From: Flavobacteriales bacterium UBA6051
GTDB taxonomy: Bacteria; Bacteroidota; Bacteroidia; Flavobacteriales_D; Crocinitomicaceae
Length of the DNA stretch: 64,000 nucleotides
Direction: 5' to 3'
NCBI GenBank assembly: GCA_002427735.1
Contig: DIYP01000017.1
Location: 248,001-312,000, forward strand
Shown: positions 25,948 to 34,419 of the stretch, piece after piece
How the letters are laid out: every line of letters starts with the position of its first letter
Position numbering within the stretch: position 1 is the stretch's first letter
Made by a program: the position numbers and the translations under genes
Notes under the pieces: generated by a model
What the model was told of the DNA's origin: nothing
Seen by the model: only the letters and a program-made list of their open reading frames with translations
Database searches by the model: none

Positions 25948-26664
25948 ATGCTTATAGGCGAAGATTATCCTAAAATTGAACTTGAGTTTATCGGTCTCGA
26001 TTTACTTGAACCAAACGCTTTTATCGGTGATACACTTATCTTTATTTTCGCCATTTTCTTTGCATATCGGCTTTCAAAAATTAAACAGCCATCAGCTTTT
26101 TTTAAGTACTGGCGATATTTCTTTATCATTTTCGGAATAGGATTCTTTTTGGGAGGCCTTGGTCATTTGCTCTATAATTATTGGGGAATTCCAGGAAAAA
26201 CCCCATCATGGTATCTGGGTATAATAGCCGTTTTCTTTGTTGAAAAAGCTATGATTTCCATATACCCGAATGACAAGTACCGTAAAATTTTCTTAAGTAT
26301 TAGTAAAGTAAAGCTGATCCTTGCTATTGCCGGAGCCTTGGCAGTCTCTCTATTCGTGGATCTTGAATCCGATTATACACAAGGAATGAAGGTACCTACT
26401 ATAAATTCTACATTAGGATTGGTGAGTACTCTTGGTGTTTTAGGGTTTATTTATGCCAGAAAAATACGTGGTTTTCGTTATTTCTGGATAAGTGTTTTAA
26501 TCCTTATTCCAGCCGCAATATTTCAGGCCATTAAACTTAATTTACACCAATGGTTTGATAAAAATGATGCCAGCCACTTACTATTAATCTTTGGACTATT
26601 TCTTTATTACGCTGGCATTAGAAGCTATGCCAACTACTTGGAAAAAACTAGCGAGAACGTTTAA
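25948..26664 (+). CDS. Multi-spanning membrane protein (DUF6962-like)
   Basis: 238 residues with about seven hydrophobic helices. Polar residues sit within helices in a pattern reminiscent of the CREST superfamily (ceramidase/PAQR-like hydrolases): GGLGHLLYN in the third helix and DASHLLLIFGLFLYYAGIR in the last. This resemblance is my inference, and the closest label I recall is the Bacteroidota DUF6962 family. Its 3' end overlaps the anti-sigma gene by 17 bases, tail-to-tail. Confidence 0.55.
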   Translation: MLIGEDYPKIELEFIGLDLLEPNAFIGDTLIFIFAIFFAYRLSKIKQPSAFFKYWRYFFIIFGIGFFLGGLGHLLYNYWGIPGKTPSWYLGIIAVFFVEKAMISIYPNDKYRKIFLSISKVKLILAIAGALAVSLFVDLESDYTQGMKVPTINSTLGLVSTLGVLGFIYARKIRGFRYFWISVLILIPAAIFQAIKLNLHQWFDKNDASHLLLIFGLFLYYAGIRSYANYLEKTSENV

Positions 26665-27577
26665 TTAACAATGGGCTGTATCTTTTCGGCTTATCCTTTG
26701 AGAATTCCTTAGCTGAGATGAAATAAACGTAGTTTCCATCTGGAACAGGTTGACCTCCCAACATGGTTCCATCCCATTTAAAGTCTGGATTTGTTGATTG
26801 ATAAACCACTTGGTTCTGATCATTTAAAACGGTTATACTAAAGTCCGTAAGATTTGAAGATTCAACGTGGAAATAGTCATTTTCACCATCACCGTTAGGA
26901 GTAAAAACGTTCGGTAATCTACCAATAGAGTAATTAACGACTTCATTTTCTGTTGGCACCTCTTCTGCTACTTCAGCTGGATAAGAAGGTTCATGCACAA
27001 TTGGATCTGGAGTATGGACAACCTCATTTACAACTTTCTCATTACTCTCCTTTTCCTGTTCTATTGCCTTTTCAGACTCCGAACCAGCGCTCTCCTCTTG
27101 TTGATTTAATAAGGATTCTCCACCTGCTGTTTCTGCAGAACCTTGTTCCGTATTATCCGTAATCTGTTGCTCTATATTGACATCATTTTGAGAAGCATCA
27201 TCATAGTCATTATCAACCTCTTGTTGTGTAGATTGGCTTTCTTCACTTTCAGGTGCCGCTGAAATGCTATTCTCAGAAGCTGCATCATTTGCACTACGAT
27301 CATCCTCAACTTGCTGAGAAGGCACGTTATTCTCCGCAACTTTTGTTTGCTCTTCACTTGAATTTGAGGTTACAATAACAGCTGAAACGACCACAGCTCC
27401 GGCGATACTCACACCTATTATCCATTTTGTCAAGATGGACATACCTGTAGCAGCGGTACTTGTAGCAGCTGCACCTATTTGTGAAGCAATGCCATTCCAA
27501 AGTTCTGGGTTCACCTTTGCTTCATAATTTCCGAGTTTATCGGAAAACAGATCTTTTATGTAATCTTTATCGCTCAA
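26648..27577 (-). CDS. Anti-sigma-like membrane protein with periplasmic CHU_C (T9SS type B-like) domain
   Basis: 309 residues. A short cytoplasmic N-terminus (residues 1-46, start MSDKDYIKDLF) is followed by one transmembrane helix (about 48-70), a long acidic Q/E/S/N-rich linker (72-215), and a C-terminal CHU_C/gliding-motility domain of about 90 residues (PNVFTPNGDGENDYF, PVPDGNYVYFISA). It overlaps the ECF sigma gene by 11 bases, the usual layout of a sigma/anti-sigma pair. With no cleavable signal peptide before the helix, the CHU_C domain should face the periplasm and stay tethered. It is plausibly a sensor of T9SS state. Confidence 0.75.
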   Translation of the reverse strand: MSDKDYIKDLFSDKLGNYEAKVNPELWNGIASQIGAAATSTAATGMSILTKWIIGVSIAGAVVVSAVIVTSNSSEEQTKVAENNVPSQQVEDDRSANDAASENSISAAPESEESQSTQQEVDNDYDDASQNDVNIEQQITDNTEQGSAETAGGESLLNQQEESAGSESEKAIEQEKESNEKVVNEVVHTPDPIVHEPSYPAEVAEEVPTENEVVNYSIGRLPNVFTPNGDGENDYFHVESSNLTDFSITVLNDQNQVVYQSTNPDFKWDGTMLGGQPVPDGNYVYFISAKEFSKDKPKRYSPLLIKRSR

Positions 27578-28103
27578 TTCCTAATTCTTCAAGTTTTGTT
27601 TTTAAGTATGCTCTTGCCCTCGAATACTGGGATTTAGATGTATTTTCAGATATCTTTAGTTCATCTGCTATTTCCTTGTGTGAATAACCTTCAATGGCAA
27701 ACATGTTAAAAACAGCTTTATAGCCGTCTGGCATGTCATTGATTAACTTCAGTAAATCTTCTTCCATCAAACCTTCAAGAATAAGACCAGAAGCTTCAAT
27801 TTTATAATCCACCTGATCCATAGCTACGTTATCCTGAAACTTTGTATTCTTTCGAATCTGATCAAGTGCCGTGTTTACCATAATTCTTCTTATCCAACCT
27901 TCCAGTGATCCACCACCTTTATAATGAGATAGCTTTGTGAATACTTTGACGAAACCATCTTGTAAAACATCCTCTGCCTGATCCGTATCTTTTGTGTAAC
28001 GAAGACAGACACCCAACATCTTGGGAGCAAACTTTTCAAACAACGCACGTTGAGCCCTTGGGTCACCTTCAATACATTTTTTCACCAAGGCATTATCTTC
28101 CAT
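27567..28103 (-). CDS. ECF RNA polymerase sigma factor
   Basis: 178 residues with sigma-70 region 2 (about 18-85: RALFEKFAPKMLGVCLRYT, DTDQAEDVLQDGFVKVF) and region 4 (about 115-170: FNMFAIEGYSHKEIADEL). ECF (sigma-24 type) family with no region 3. I chose the ATG at 28103 over the TTG at 28109. It overlaps the downstream anti-sigma-like gene by 11 bases, so the two are co-expressed in fixed ratio. Confidence 0.9.
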   Translation of the reverse strand: MEDNALVKKCIEGDPRAQRALFEKFAPKMLGVCLRYTKDTDQAEDVLQDGFVKVFTKLSHYKGGGSLEGWIRRIMVNTALDQIRKNTKFQDNVAMDQVDYKIEASGLILEGLMEEDLLKLINDMPDGYKAVFNMFAIEGYSHKEIADELKISENTSKSQYSRARAYLKTKLEELGIER

Positions 28104-28204
28104 AGCCAACGTTACTTTACAAGACAGCTATTTTATAAAAAAGGTTGCATTATACCTAGAAATGGATATAAAAAGCATTACATTCGTTCGACCAAAAACG
28201 TTGA

Positions 28205-29431
28205 ATGAAATTCTTTTTTGTATTCATTCTGCTAATCATTGCACCGCTCTGTTTTTCTCAAAAGGAAAAACCTACCAAGCTAAAAAATGGTGCTTGGATT
28301 TCGGAATTAAAGCTTACGGATTCAGACATTTTACCTTTTCATATGAAGGTGAAAAAAGGACGCACGATTACAGTAATTAATGCTGAAGAAGAAATTGTGC
28401 TCAATCCTATGAGAATTGTTGGTGATTCTGTTCATGTTAGCTTTCCTTACTTCAACTCAGAATTGGTATTTTCAATTAAGAATAAAAAACAACTGGAAGG
28501 ATATTGGGTAAACTTTAATAAGAGCGCTGATTATAAAATTCCGTTTTCTTCAAAAAGAGAAAAGTCCCATAGGTTTTCATCTGTTTCGAAGAAAACAATG
28601 GCTTCCAATGTAAACGGGAAATGGAAGGTGACTTTTGAGCCGAACACACCTTCAGCTTATCCTGCTGTTGGAATATTCAAACAAAAGGAGGATGAAAATA
28701 AGGTTTCCGGTACTTTTCTTACTGAAACGGGAGACTATCGTTTTCTAGAAGGTAATTGTACAGAAGATAGCTTATTCCTTTCCTGTTTTGATGGATCACA
28801 CGCCTTCTTATTTAAAGCACATAAATCAAAAGACTCTCTTCACGGCAAGTTCTTTAGTGGAAGTCATTGGCAAAGTGATTGGAATGGTGAAAAGAATGAA
28901 AGCTATCAATTAACCAGTCCTGATAAACTGACGTACATTGTAGATACAAATGCTTTAAATTTTCAGCTTAAAAACCTGAAAGGAGAAACATTCTCCTATC
29001 CCAATCAAGCTTATACTAATAAAGTGGTGATCATTCAAATAATGGGATCCTGGTGTCCAAATTGTCTTGATGAAACACACTATTATAAAGAGCTCTACGA
29101 CAAATATCATTCGCAGGGGTTAGAAATAATTTCTATCGGTTACGAAACAGGGAAGGGTTTTGAAGATTATGCAGCTAATATTTCCCGATTAAAAGAAAAG
29201 TTAGGGTTGGAGTTTAACTTTCTGGTTGGCGGTGCAGCCAATAAAGGACTCGCTTCTGAGCATTTTAAAATGTTGAATGAGGTCATCTCTTTTCCAACAT
29301 CAATTTTTATTGGAAAAGATGGTGATGTTAAACGAGTTCACACCGGTTTTAACGGTCCTGGAACTGGTGCATATTATACGGAATACGTAGAGAAAACCAA
29401 TGCATTGGTAGAATCACTCCTTAACCAATAG
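28205..29431 (+). CDS. TlpA-like thioredoxin-fold envelope protein
   Basis: 408 residues with a signal peptide (LIIAPLCFS, then Gln). The first 240 residues are a beta-rich domain of unknown type. The C-terminal 150 residues are a thioredoxin/AhpC-TSA fold with the active site GSWCPNC (Cys near 284 and 287), and a cis-Pro loop around ISFPTSIFIGKDG. It is a periplasmic thiol-disulfide oxidoreductase; partner unknown. The gene is divergent from the sigma factor gene, with about 100 bases between. Confidence 0.8.
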   Translation: MKFFFVFILLIIAPLCFSQKEKPTKLKNGAWISELKLTDSDILPFHMKVKKGRTITVINAEEEIVLNPMRIVGDSVHVSFPYFNSELVFSIKNKKQLEGYWVNFNKSADYKIPFSSKREKSHRFSSVSKKTMASNVNGKWKVTFEPNTPSAYPAVGIFKQKEDENKVSGTFLTETGDYRFLEGNCTEDSLFLSCFDGSHAFLFKAHKSKDSLHGKFFSGSHWQSDWNGEKNESYQLTSPDKLTYIVDTNALNFQLKNLKGETFSYPNQAYTNKVVIIQIMGSWCPNCLDETHYYKELYDKYHSQGLEIISIGYETGKGFEDYAANISRLKEKLGLEFNFLVGGAANKGLASEHFKMLNEVISFPTSIFIGKDGDVKRVHTGFNGPGTGAYYTEYVEKTNALVESLLNQ

Positions 29432-29864
29432 CACAAGCTATTTTATTGACACGGCGCTCGTGTCGTCCGCCTTCAAATGCCGTAGATAAGAATACGTCAA
29501 CCATTTCAAGTGCCTCATCTTCTGATACAAAACGTGCTGGTAATGCAATAATGTTAGCATTATTATGCTCGCGTGCTAATTGTGCTAGTTCTTTATTCCA
29601 ACAAAGGGCACTACGGATACCCTGATGCTTATTCGCGGTCATATTGATTCCATTTCCAGATCCGCAAATTAATATACCGAGCATCCCAGGATTAGATTCT
29701 ACTTTATCAGCAACTGGGTGGCCAAAATCAGGGTAATCTATACTTTCCTCTGAATGACAACCAAAATCTTCCATTTCGTACCCTTTTGAAGATAAATGGT
29801 TAATAACTGCTTGTTTCAAGGCAAAACCTGCATGATCTGCGCCAATTGGAATCAATTTATTCAT
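29421..29864 (-). CDS. rpiB: Ribose-5-phosphate isomerase B
   Basis: 147-residue RpiB, interconverting ribose-5-phosphate and ribulose-5-phosphate in the pentose phosphate pathway. Motifs: IGADHAGFALK near the start, VDYPDFG-type segment (here IDYPDFG), ICGSGNGINMTANK with the catalytic Cys, and the C-terminal GGRHERRV. It overlaps the thioredoxin gene by 11 bases tail-to-tail and faces away from the 0.7 kb AT-rich region. Confidence 0.93.
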   Translation of the reverse strand: MNKLIPIGADHAGFALKQAVINHLSSKGYEMEDFGCHSEESIDYPDFGHPVADKVESNPGMLGILICGSGNGINMTANKHQGIRSALCWNKELAQLAREHNNANIIALPARFVSEDEALEMVDVFLSTAFEGGRHERRVNKIACAIG

Positions 29865-30568
29865 CGTTTGATAACTGTTTGATGCAAAACTATACCATAT
29901 TCACATTTGTCACAACTTTTCAACATTGAATAAATTCACAAGTTATTAACCTGCTAAAAATAAAGGGGTTGAACTAAAAAAGTTTACACACTGAAAAAAA
30001 GGGAATTGTGAATTACTGTGAATAACTAAATATTTCTTTTTCTAGGATATTCTGCCATTTCATTCTATATGTAAATAATCTGCGATGAAACAAGTATTAA
30101 AACCGATAATTTAACACAACTTTTCACCTAGATTTCAATAGATGATTTGATAAAACAAATACAAAGAAATAAACACCTTAAGAAAACGCCTTAGATGTTA
30201 ACAAACATCGTAAATCCAACGATACGTGTAATTTACATATTTAATATCCTGTTCATAACTGCGCTCAAATTGTTATTCATCGTAAAGTCAATTTTTAGTT
30301 CTACTTTTTTTAAACATTTCAACAGCGTTAATAATGATTAATAAATATTCTTTTTTAAAAAAGTTCTTTATTTAATTTATTTAAGTTCCGTATTTAATCA
30401 TACGATTTCCGTTATTCGAATATTCTCTTATCTTAATTATCGAACTTCTTTTTTAAATACTTAAGTGTCTTATTATTAGTTGATTATAGGTGTATTAAAG
30501 TTCATTGAAAAAGAAGCATTATTTTAAGCGATAATTATTTTAAAAAAGGCGTTTCGTCGGCGCAATAA
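29865..30568. other. Candidate replication origin (oriC)-like AT-rich region
   Basis: 704 bases with no credible gene, between divergent rpiB and the histidine kinase gene. It contains DnaA-box-like 9-mers: a perfect TTATTCACA on the minus strand at 30017-30025; one-mismatch TAATTCACA at 30007-30015 (minus) and ATATTCACA at 29897-29905; weaker AAATTCACA at 29932-29940, GTTTACACA at 29982-29990 and TTTAACACA at 30110-30118. A 12-bp direct repeat (29911 and 30115) and a very AT-rich run (about 30300-30560) follow. Part of the left end must also hold the rpiB promoter. Confidence 0.5.
29885..29915 (-). promoter_or_regulatory. Putative rpiB promoter
   Basis: On the minus strand TAGTTTTG (29885-29892) matches TAnnTTTG exactly, about 20 bases from the rpiB ATG. 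A TTG at 29913-29915 lies 20 bases further upstream, in the -33 range. Confidence 0.45.
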
Positions 30569-33500
30569 ATGAACAACTCACTAGGTGTGAATAACGATAA
30601 AACAAAAGGAGTTAAACCTTATTATAATAAGGAAAATAGCTTTCAACGAATTTTTGTTGTTCAACTGATTGCAGCATTTATTATAGCACCGGTTTTTACG
30701 CTTTTAACGCTGTATACGGCGGTTCCCGAAATCTATTTTTACCTTGGTATATCGTATACTATACTTTTTCCTGTTTACGCTTTACTCTGTTGGAAGATAT
30801 CTTATCTGAACGATAAGCTCGTTTACTTTTTCTTTCTGCATTATTTCGGGATGACCTTGTGTGGTTATTACAGTTTACATACCAGCGGTTTTTCTATGAC
30901 CGAACTGTTTTGTTTTCTGGCTATTTATGCACTGGGAACTGTTGTTGTAGTTCGTTTATATCCTGCGGTTCTATACAATGTAATGGTATTTCTGTTGATT
31001 TCTTACAGCTTTATTACCATTGATACCTTACCACTTCCAAAGTTGTTGATTATCGGATTATTCTTTGCACTGGGAGGAAGTTCCCTTACTGTAATGTATG
31101 CTCGCTCCAGATTAATGACAGATGTTGAGAACTACGCCGATTATCTGAAACAAATTATGAATAAACCTGGATCCGGGTATGCTTTAGTTGATCTGGATAA
31201 GTCCATTCATATTATTGATTTTAATGAGGAAGCATGTCGAGTATTTAAGTTAAATAAAATAGCTCGAGAAGAGTTGAAGCATGTCCTCTCTTTTCATTTA
31301 AATGATGAAGATCTTGAGGAGATTCAAGATTTGAAGGTGGGTAATAAGTTTAAGAAGGAAACGCATTTTACAAAGCATGGTTTAAAGCATTCGGTAGAGT
31401 TGTTAGTCCATCATATGCCCCTCAAGAACAAAGTGAGTTATCTGATTCGTATTCTCGATGTAACGGAAGAGATGAGCAAGCTTGAGGAGATGGAGCTGAG
31501 TGAAAAAAAATATAGAAACTTATACTATCGAAATAAAGCTGGAGTGTTTACCATCAATAAGGATTCGGTTATCATCAATGGTAACCAAGCCTTTTTTGAT
31601 ATGTTTGAGAATACTGTCAACTTAGGAGACCGTCTTTTCTCTGTCGAAAATCAAAGGGACTGGGACATGATTATTGAAACCTTTGGTGAGCGCGAAAGTT
31701 CTAAAAATTACCAAACACAATTTACCCTAAGTAACGAGGTTGAAAAGACATTTATTTTTAGTTGGTATCTGGACACGCGTTCACAGAATATTGAAGGATC
31801 AGTTATTGATCTTACGAACATTCAAAAAACATCTCAGGCATTAAAACAAAGTGAGGAAAAATACCGACTCATTTTTGAGGAATCCAATGATGCTATTCTA
31901 CTATTGGATGACGATAAAATAATTGACGTTAACCGCAAAACGGTGCAGTTATTTGGACTTCCTCAATCGGATATTTTGCGAAAAACGTTGTATGATTTAA
32001 GTGCAAATAAGAACAATACAACATTACAAGAATACGAGTCGAACAAGGAGAAATTATCGAATGCGCGCAGTGTAAAGTTCAATTGGTTGTTTAGCGGAAA
32101 CAATAGAATTATTGAGGCGGAAGTTGCTCTGATTGAAATTATGTTCGGTAATAGTCTTTATTATCAGTGCGTTATTCACGATAATACCGAGCAAAATAAG
32201 AGTTTAAGAGCGATAAAGAAGAATCAGAAAAACCTTGAAAACATTCTTGAGAACACACCTGAAGGGATTCTCATTGTTCGTGGAGAGCATGTTTTATATA
32301 AGAACTCAGAGATTGAAAACCTTTTAGGGAGTGATTTTAAGTTTAAGGAACTCTTTACAACAGAGGACCAAAAGCGTTTTGACACCGTTTATAGTGAACA
32401 TCTCGAAGAGAAGAATATCAGGAATCAGCAACTTTCACTTGAAAATAAACAAGGAGAAGAGCTGTTAATGGATGTTACCATTGTTTCGACAAGTTATGAA
32501 GATGAAGAAGCTTCGCTGATCATTATGAAGGATGTTTCAGTTCAAAATACATTGGCCAAAGAAAAACTTCGCGCCGAACTAGCTGAAGAATCCAATAAGA
32601 AACTGGCAACTGAAATCATGGAAAGGATTAAGACGGAAAAACTCCTTCAGGACCAGTATTTGAGAACACGCGCAATTCTTGATAGTTCCTCCAATACCTT
32701 CCTTTTGACAATGTCAATGGAATCTACGATAACATCATATAATTCACACAGCTTAACCTATTTTTCTACCATTTTCAAGAAGCAGCTTGAAGTAGGTGTA
32801 CACTTTAATGAATATTTTAAAGATGTTATTTCAGACGTTCGTTTGCGCTTATTTAATATTCATTTCTCAGAGGTTAAAAAGGGAAACTCCAAGCAGTTTG
32901 AAGTGATGATGGAAGCAAGAGGAAGAGAATATTGGTTAGAGATTTTCATGAATCCAATCTTCGATTTTGAAGGAGCAGTCGCAGAAATCTCGTTGGTTGC
33001 CCATGATATTAGCGAGAAGAAAAAGGCAAGCATTGAAATTGAAGAATCCCTGAAAGAAAAAGAGGTTTTATTAAAGGAAATACATCACCGTGTTAAGAAT
33101 AACTTACAAGTGATTTCCAGTATTCTTAACCTGCAGAGTTCATTTGTAAACGACCAGAAGACTTTAGGTATTCTTCAGGAGAGTCGAAACCGTATACGTT
33201 CTATGGCTATTATTCATGAGAACTTATATCGTACGGAGGATTTTTCCAGCATCAACTTCTCCAGTTATTTGCAAAATCTTACGGGAAATCTTGTTTCATC
33301 CTACAGAATAGATGAAGAGGTAATTCTCAACTCTACCTTTGAAGAAGTTGATCTAATTCTTGATCAGGCAATTCCATGTGGCTTATTGGTGAATGAATTA
33401 GTCACAAACGCATTGAAATATGCTTGGAGGGAAGGTGAGAAGGGAACGATCACAATGGTCTTGAAAGAAAAAGACGGCGTTGTGCACTTGGAAATCTCGG

Positions 33501-33661
33501 ATGATGGTGTTGGATTACCATTTAATTTTGACGAAATGAAGTCGGATACATTAGGCTTACAGTTAGTTGTGACATTGGTAGAACAACTCGATGGAGAGAT
33601 AAATGTAGACATTCAAAATGGTACAAAATATTTGATTAAATTTGATAATATCAAAGATTAG
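30569..33661 (+). CDS. Membrane multi-PAS histidine kinase (HisKA_2)
   Basis: 1030 residues. About six transmembrane helices (residues 28-178) come first, then several PAS-like domains (starting near 195, 320, 440, 560 and 710), and the kinase core. The core shows the HisKA_2 H-box LLKEIHHRVKNNLQ with the phospho-His near residue 839, followed by the ATPase N-box VNELVTNALKYAW and G-box ISDDGVGLPFNF. HisKA_2 kinases commonly pair with LytTR or PhyR-like regulators, and this one precedes a LytTR regulator by 2 bases. No periplasmic sensor domain; PAS domains likely sense redox, ligand or light in the cytoplasm. Confidence 0.88.
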   Translation: MNNSLGVNNDKTKGVKPYYNKENSFQRIFVVQLIAAFIIAPVFTLLTLYTAVPEIYFYLGISYTILFPVYALLCWKISYLNDKLVYFFFLHYFGMTLCGYYSLHTSGFSMTELFCFLAIYALGTVVVVRLYPAVLYNVMVFLLISYSFITIDTLPLPKLLIIGLFFALGGSSLTVMYARSRLMTDVENYADYLKQIMNKPGSGYALVDLDKSIHIIDFNEEACRVFKLNKIAREELKHVLSFHLNDEDLEEIQDLKVGNKFKKETHFTKHGLKHSVELLVHHMPLKNKVSYLIRILDVTEEMSKLEEMELSEKKYRNLYYRNKAGVFTINKDSVIINGNQAFFDMFENTVNLGDRLFSVENQRDWDMIIETFGERESSKNYQTQFTLSNEVEKTFIFSWYLDTRSQNIEGSVIDLTNIQKTSQALKQSEEKYRLIFEESNDAILLLDDDKIIDVNRKTVQLFGLPQSDILRKTLYDLSANKNNTTLQEYESNKEKLSNARSVKFNWLFSGNNRIIEAEVALIEIMFGNSLYYQCVIHDNTEQNKSLRAIKKNQKNLENILENTPEGILIVRGEHVLYKNSEIENLLGSDFKFKELFTTEDQKRFDTVYSEHLEEKNIRNQQLSLENKQGEELLMDVTIVSTSYEDEEASLIIMKDVSVQNTLAKEKLRAELAEESNKKLATEIMERIKTEKLLQDQYLRTRAILDSSSNTFLLTMSMESTITSYNSHSLTYFSTIFKKQLEVGVHFNEYFKDVISDVRLRLFNIHFSEVKKGNSKQFEVMMEARGREYWLEIFMNPIFDFEGAVAEISLVAHDISEKKKASIEIEESLKEKEVLLKEIHHRVKNNLQVISSILNLQSSFVNDQKTLGILQESRNRIRSMAIIHENLYRTEDFSSINFSSYLQNLTGNLVSSYRIDEEVILNSTFEEVDLILDQAIPCGLLVNELVTNALKYAWREGEKGTITMVLKEKDGVVHLEISDDGVGLPFNFDEMKSDTLGLQLVVTLVEQLDGEINVDIQNGTKYLIKFDNIKD

Positions 33662-33663
33662 TC

Positions 33664-34419
33664 ATGTCCAAAATAAATGTTCTTGTTGTCGAGGATGAGT
33701 CGATTGTATCGAAAGACATCCAACATAGTTTGAAAAAACTGGGGTACAACGTTGTTGGAGCATCTGCAACAGGAGAAATGGCTATTGAACTCGCTGGTTC
33801 AGAGAATCCGGATATTGTTCTTATGGACATTATGTTGAAGGGCGAGATGAATGGAATAGAGGCTGCAGATAAAATCAAGGAAAAGCATGCCATCCCGATT
33901 ATTTTTCTGACAGCTTATGCTGATGAATCAACACTTTCGAAAGCGAAGATTACACAGCCGTATGGATATATTCTTAAGCCATTTAAAGAAATAGATCTTC
34001 ATACGACAATAGAGATGGCTATTTACAAGCATGGTAAAGAGCAAGAGATTGTAAAGGAGCGTGATCTGTTATATTCAATAATTGAAAGTAAAGAAGGCAA
34101 CAAAGATTTCATTTTTGTAAAGTCGAATAGTAAATTGGTGAAACTTCGAAACAACGAAATTTACTATATCGAGGCATTAAAGGATTATGTTGTAATTCAC
34201 ACGGAGAATACGCGTTATACCATTCACTCAACAATGAAAGATATTGAGGCTAAAATGGGAAGCGAACAATTCTTGCGCATTCATAGATCGTACATTGTGA
34301 GGCTTGATAAAATAGCAACCATTGAGTATCCTAACCTTACACTGGAAAATATAGAAAAGGTAGTTCCAATAGGTGGTTCATACAGAGATGAGCTAACCAA
34401 GCGTATAAAACAGGTTTAA
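33664..34419 (+). CDS. LytTR-family response regulator
   Basis: 251 residues: REC domain (1-120) with acidic pocket E10/D11, phospho-acceptor Asp55 (IVLMDIML) and a Lys in ILKPFK (about 105). The C-terminal LytTR DNA-binding domain runs about 145-248 (IYYIEALKDYVVIHT, FLRIHRSYIV). It forms a two-component pair with the adjacent kinase. The stop is interlocked with that of rnr on the other strand (TTAA at 34416-34419). Confidence 0.92.
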   Translation: MSKINVLVVEDESIVSKDIQHSLKKLGYNVVGASATGEMAIELAGSENPDIVLMDIMLKGEMNGIEAADKIKEKHAIPIIFLTAYADESTLSKAKITQPYGYILKPFKEIDLHTTIEMAIYKHGKEQEIVKERDLLYSIIESKEGNKDFIFVKSNSKLVKLRNNEIYYIEALKDYVVIHTENTRYTIHSTMKDIEAKMGSEQFLRIHRSYIVRLDKIATIEYPNLTLENIEKVVPIGGSYRDELTKRIKQV

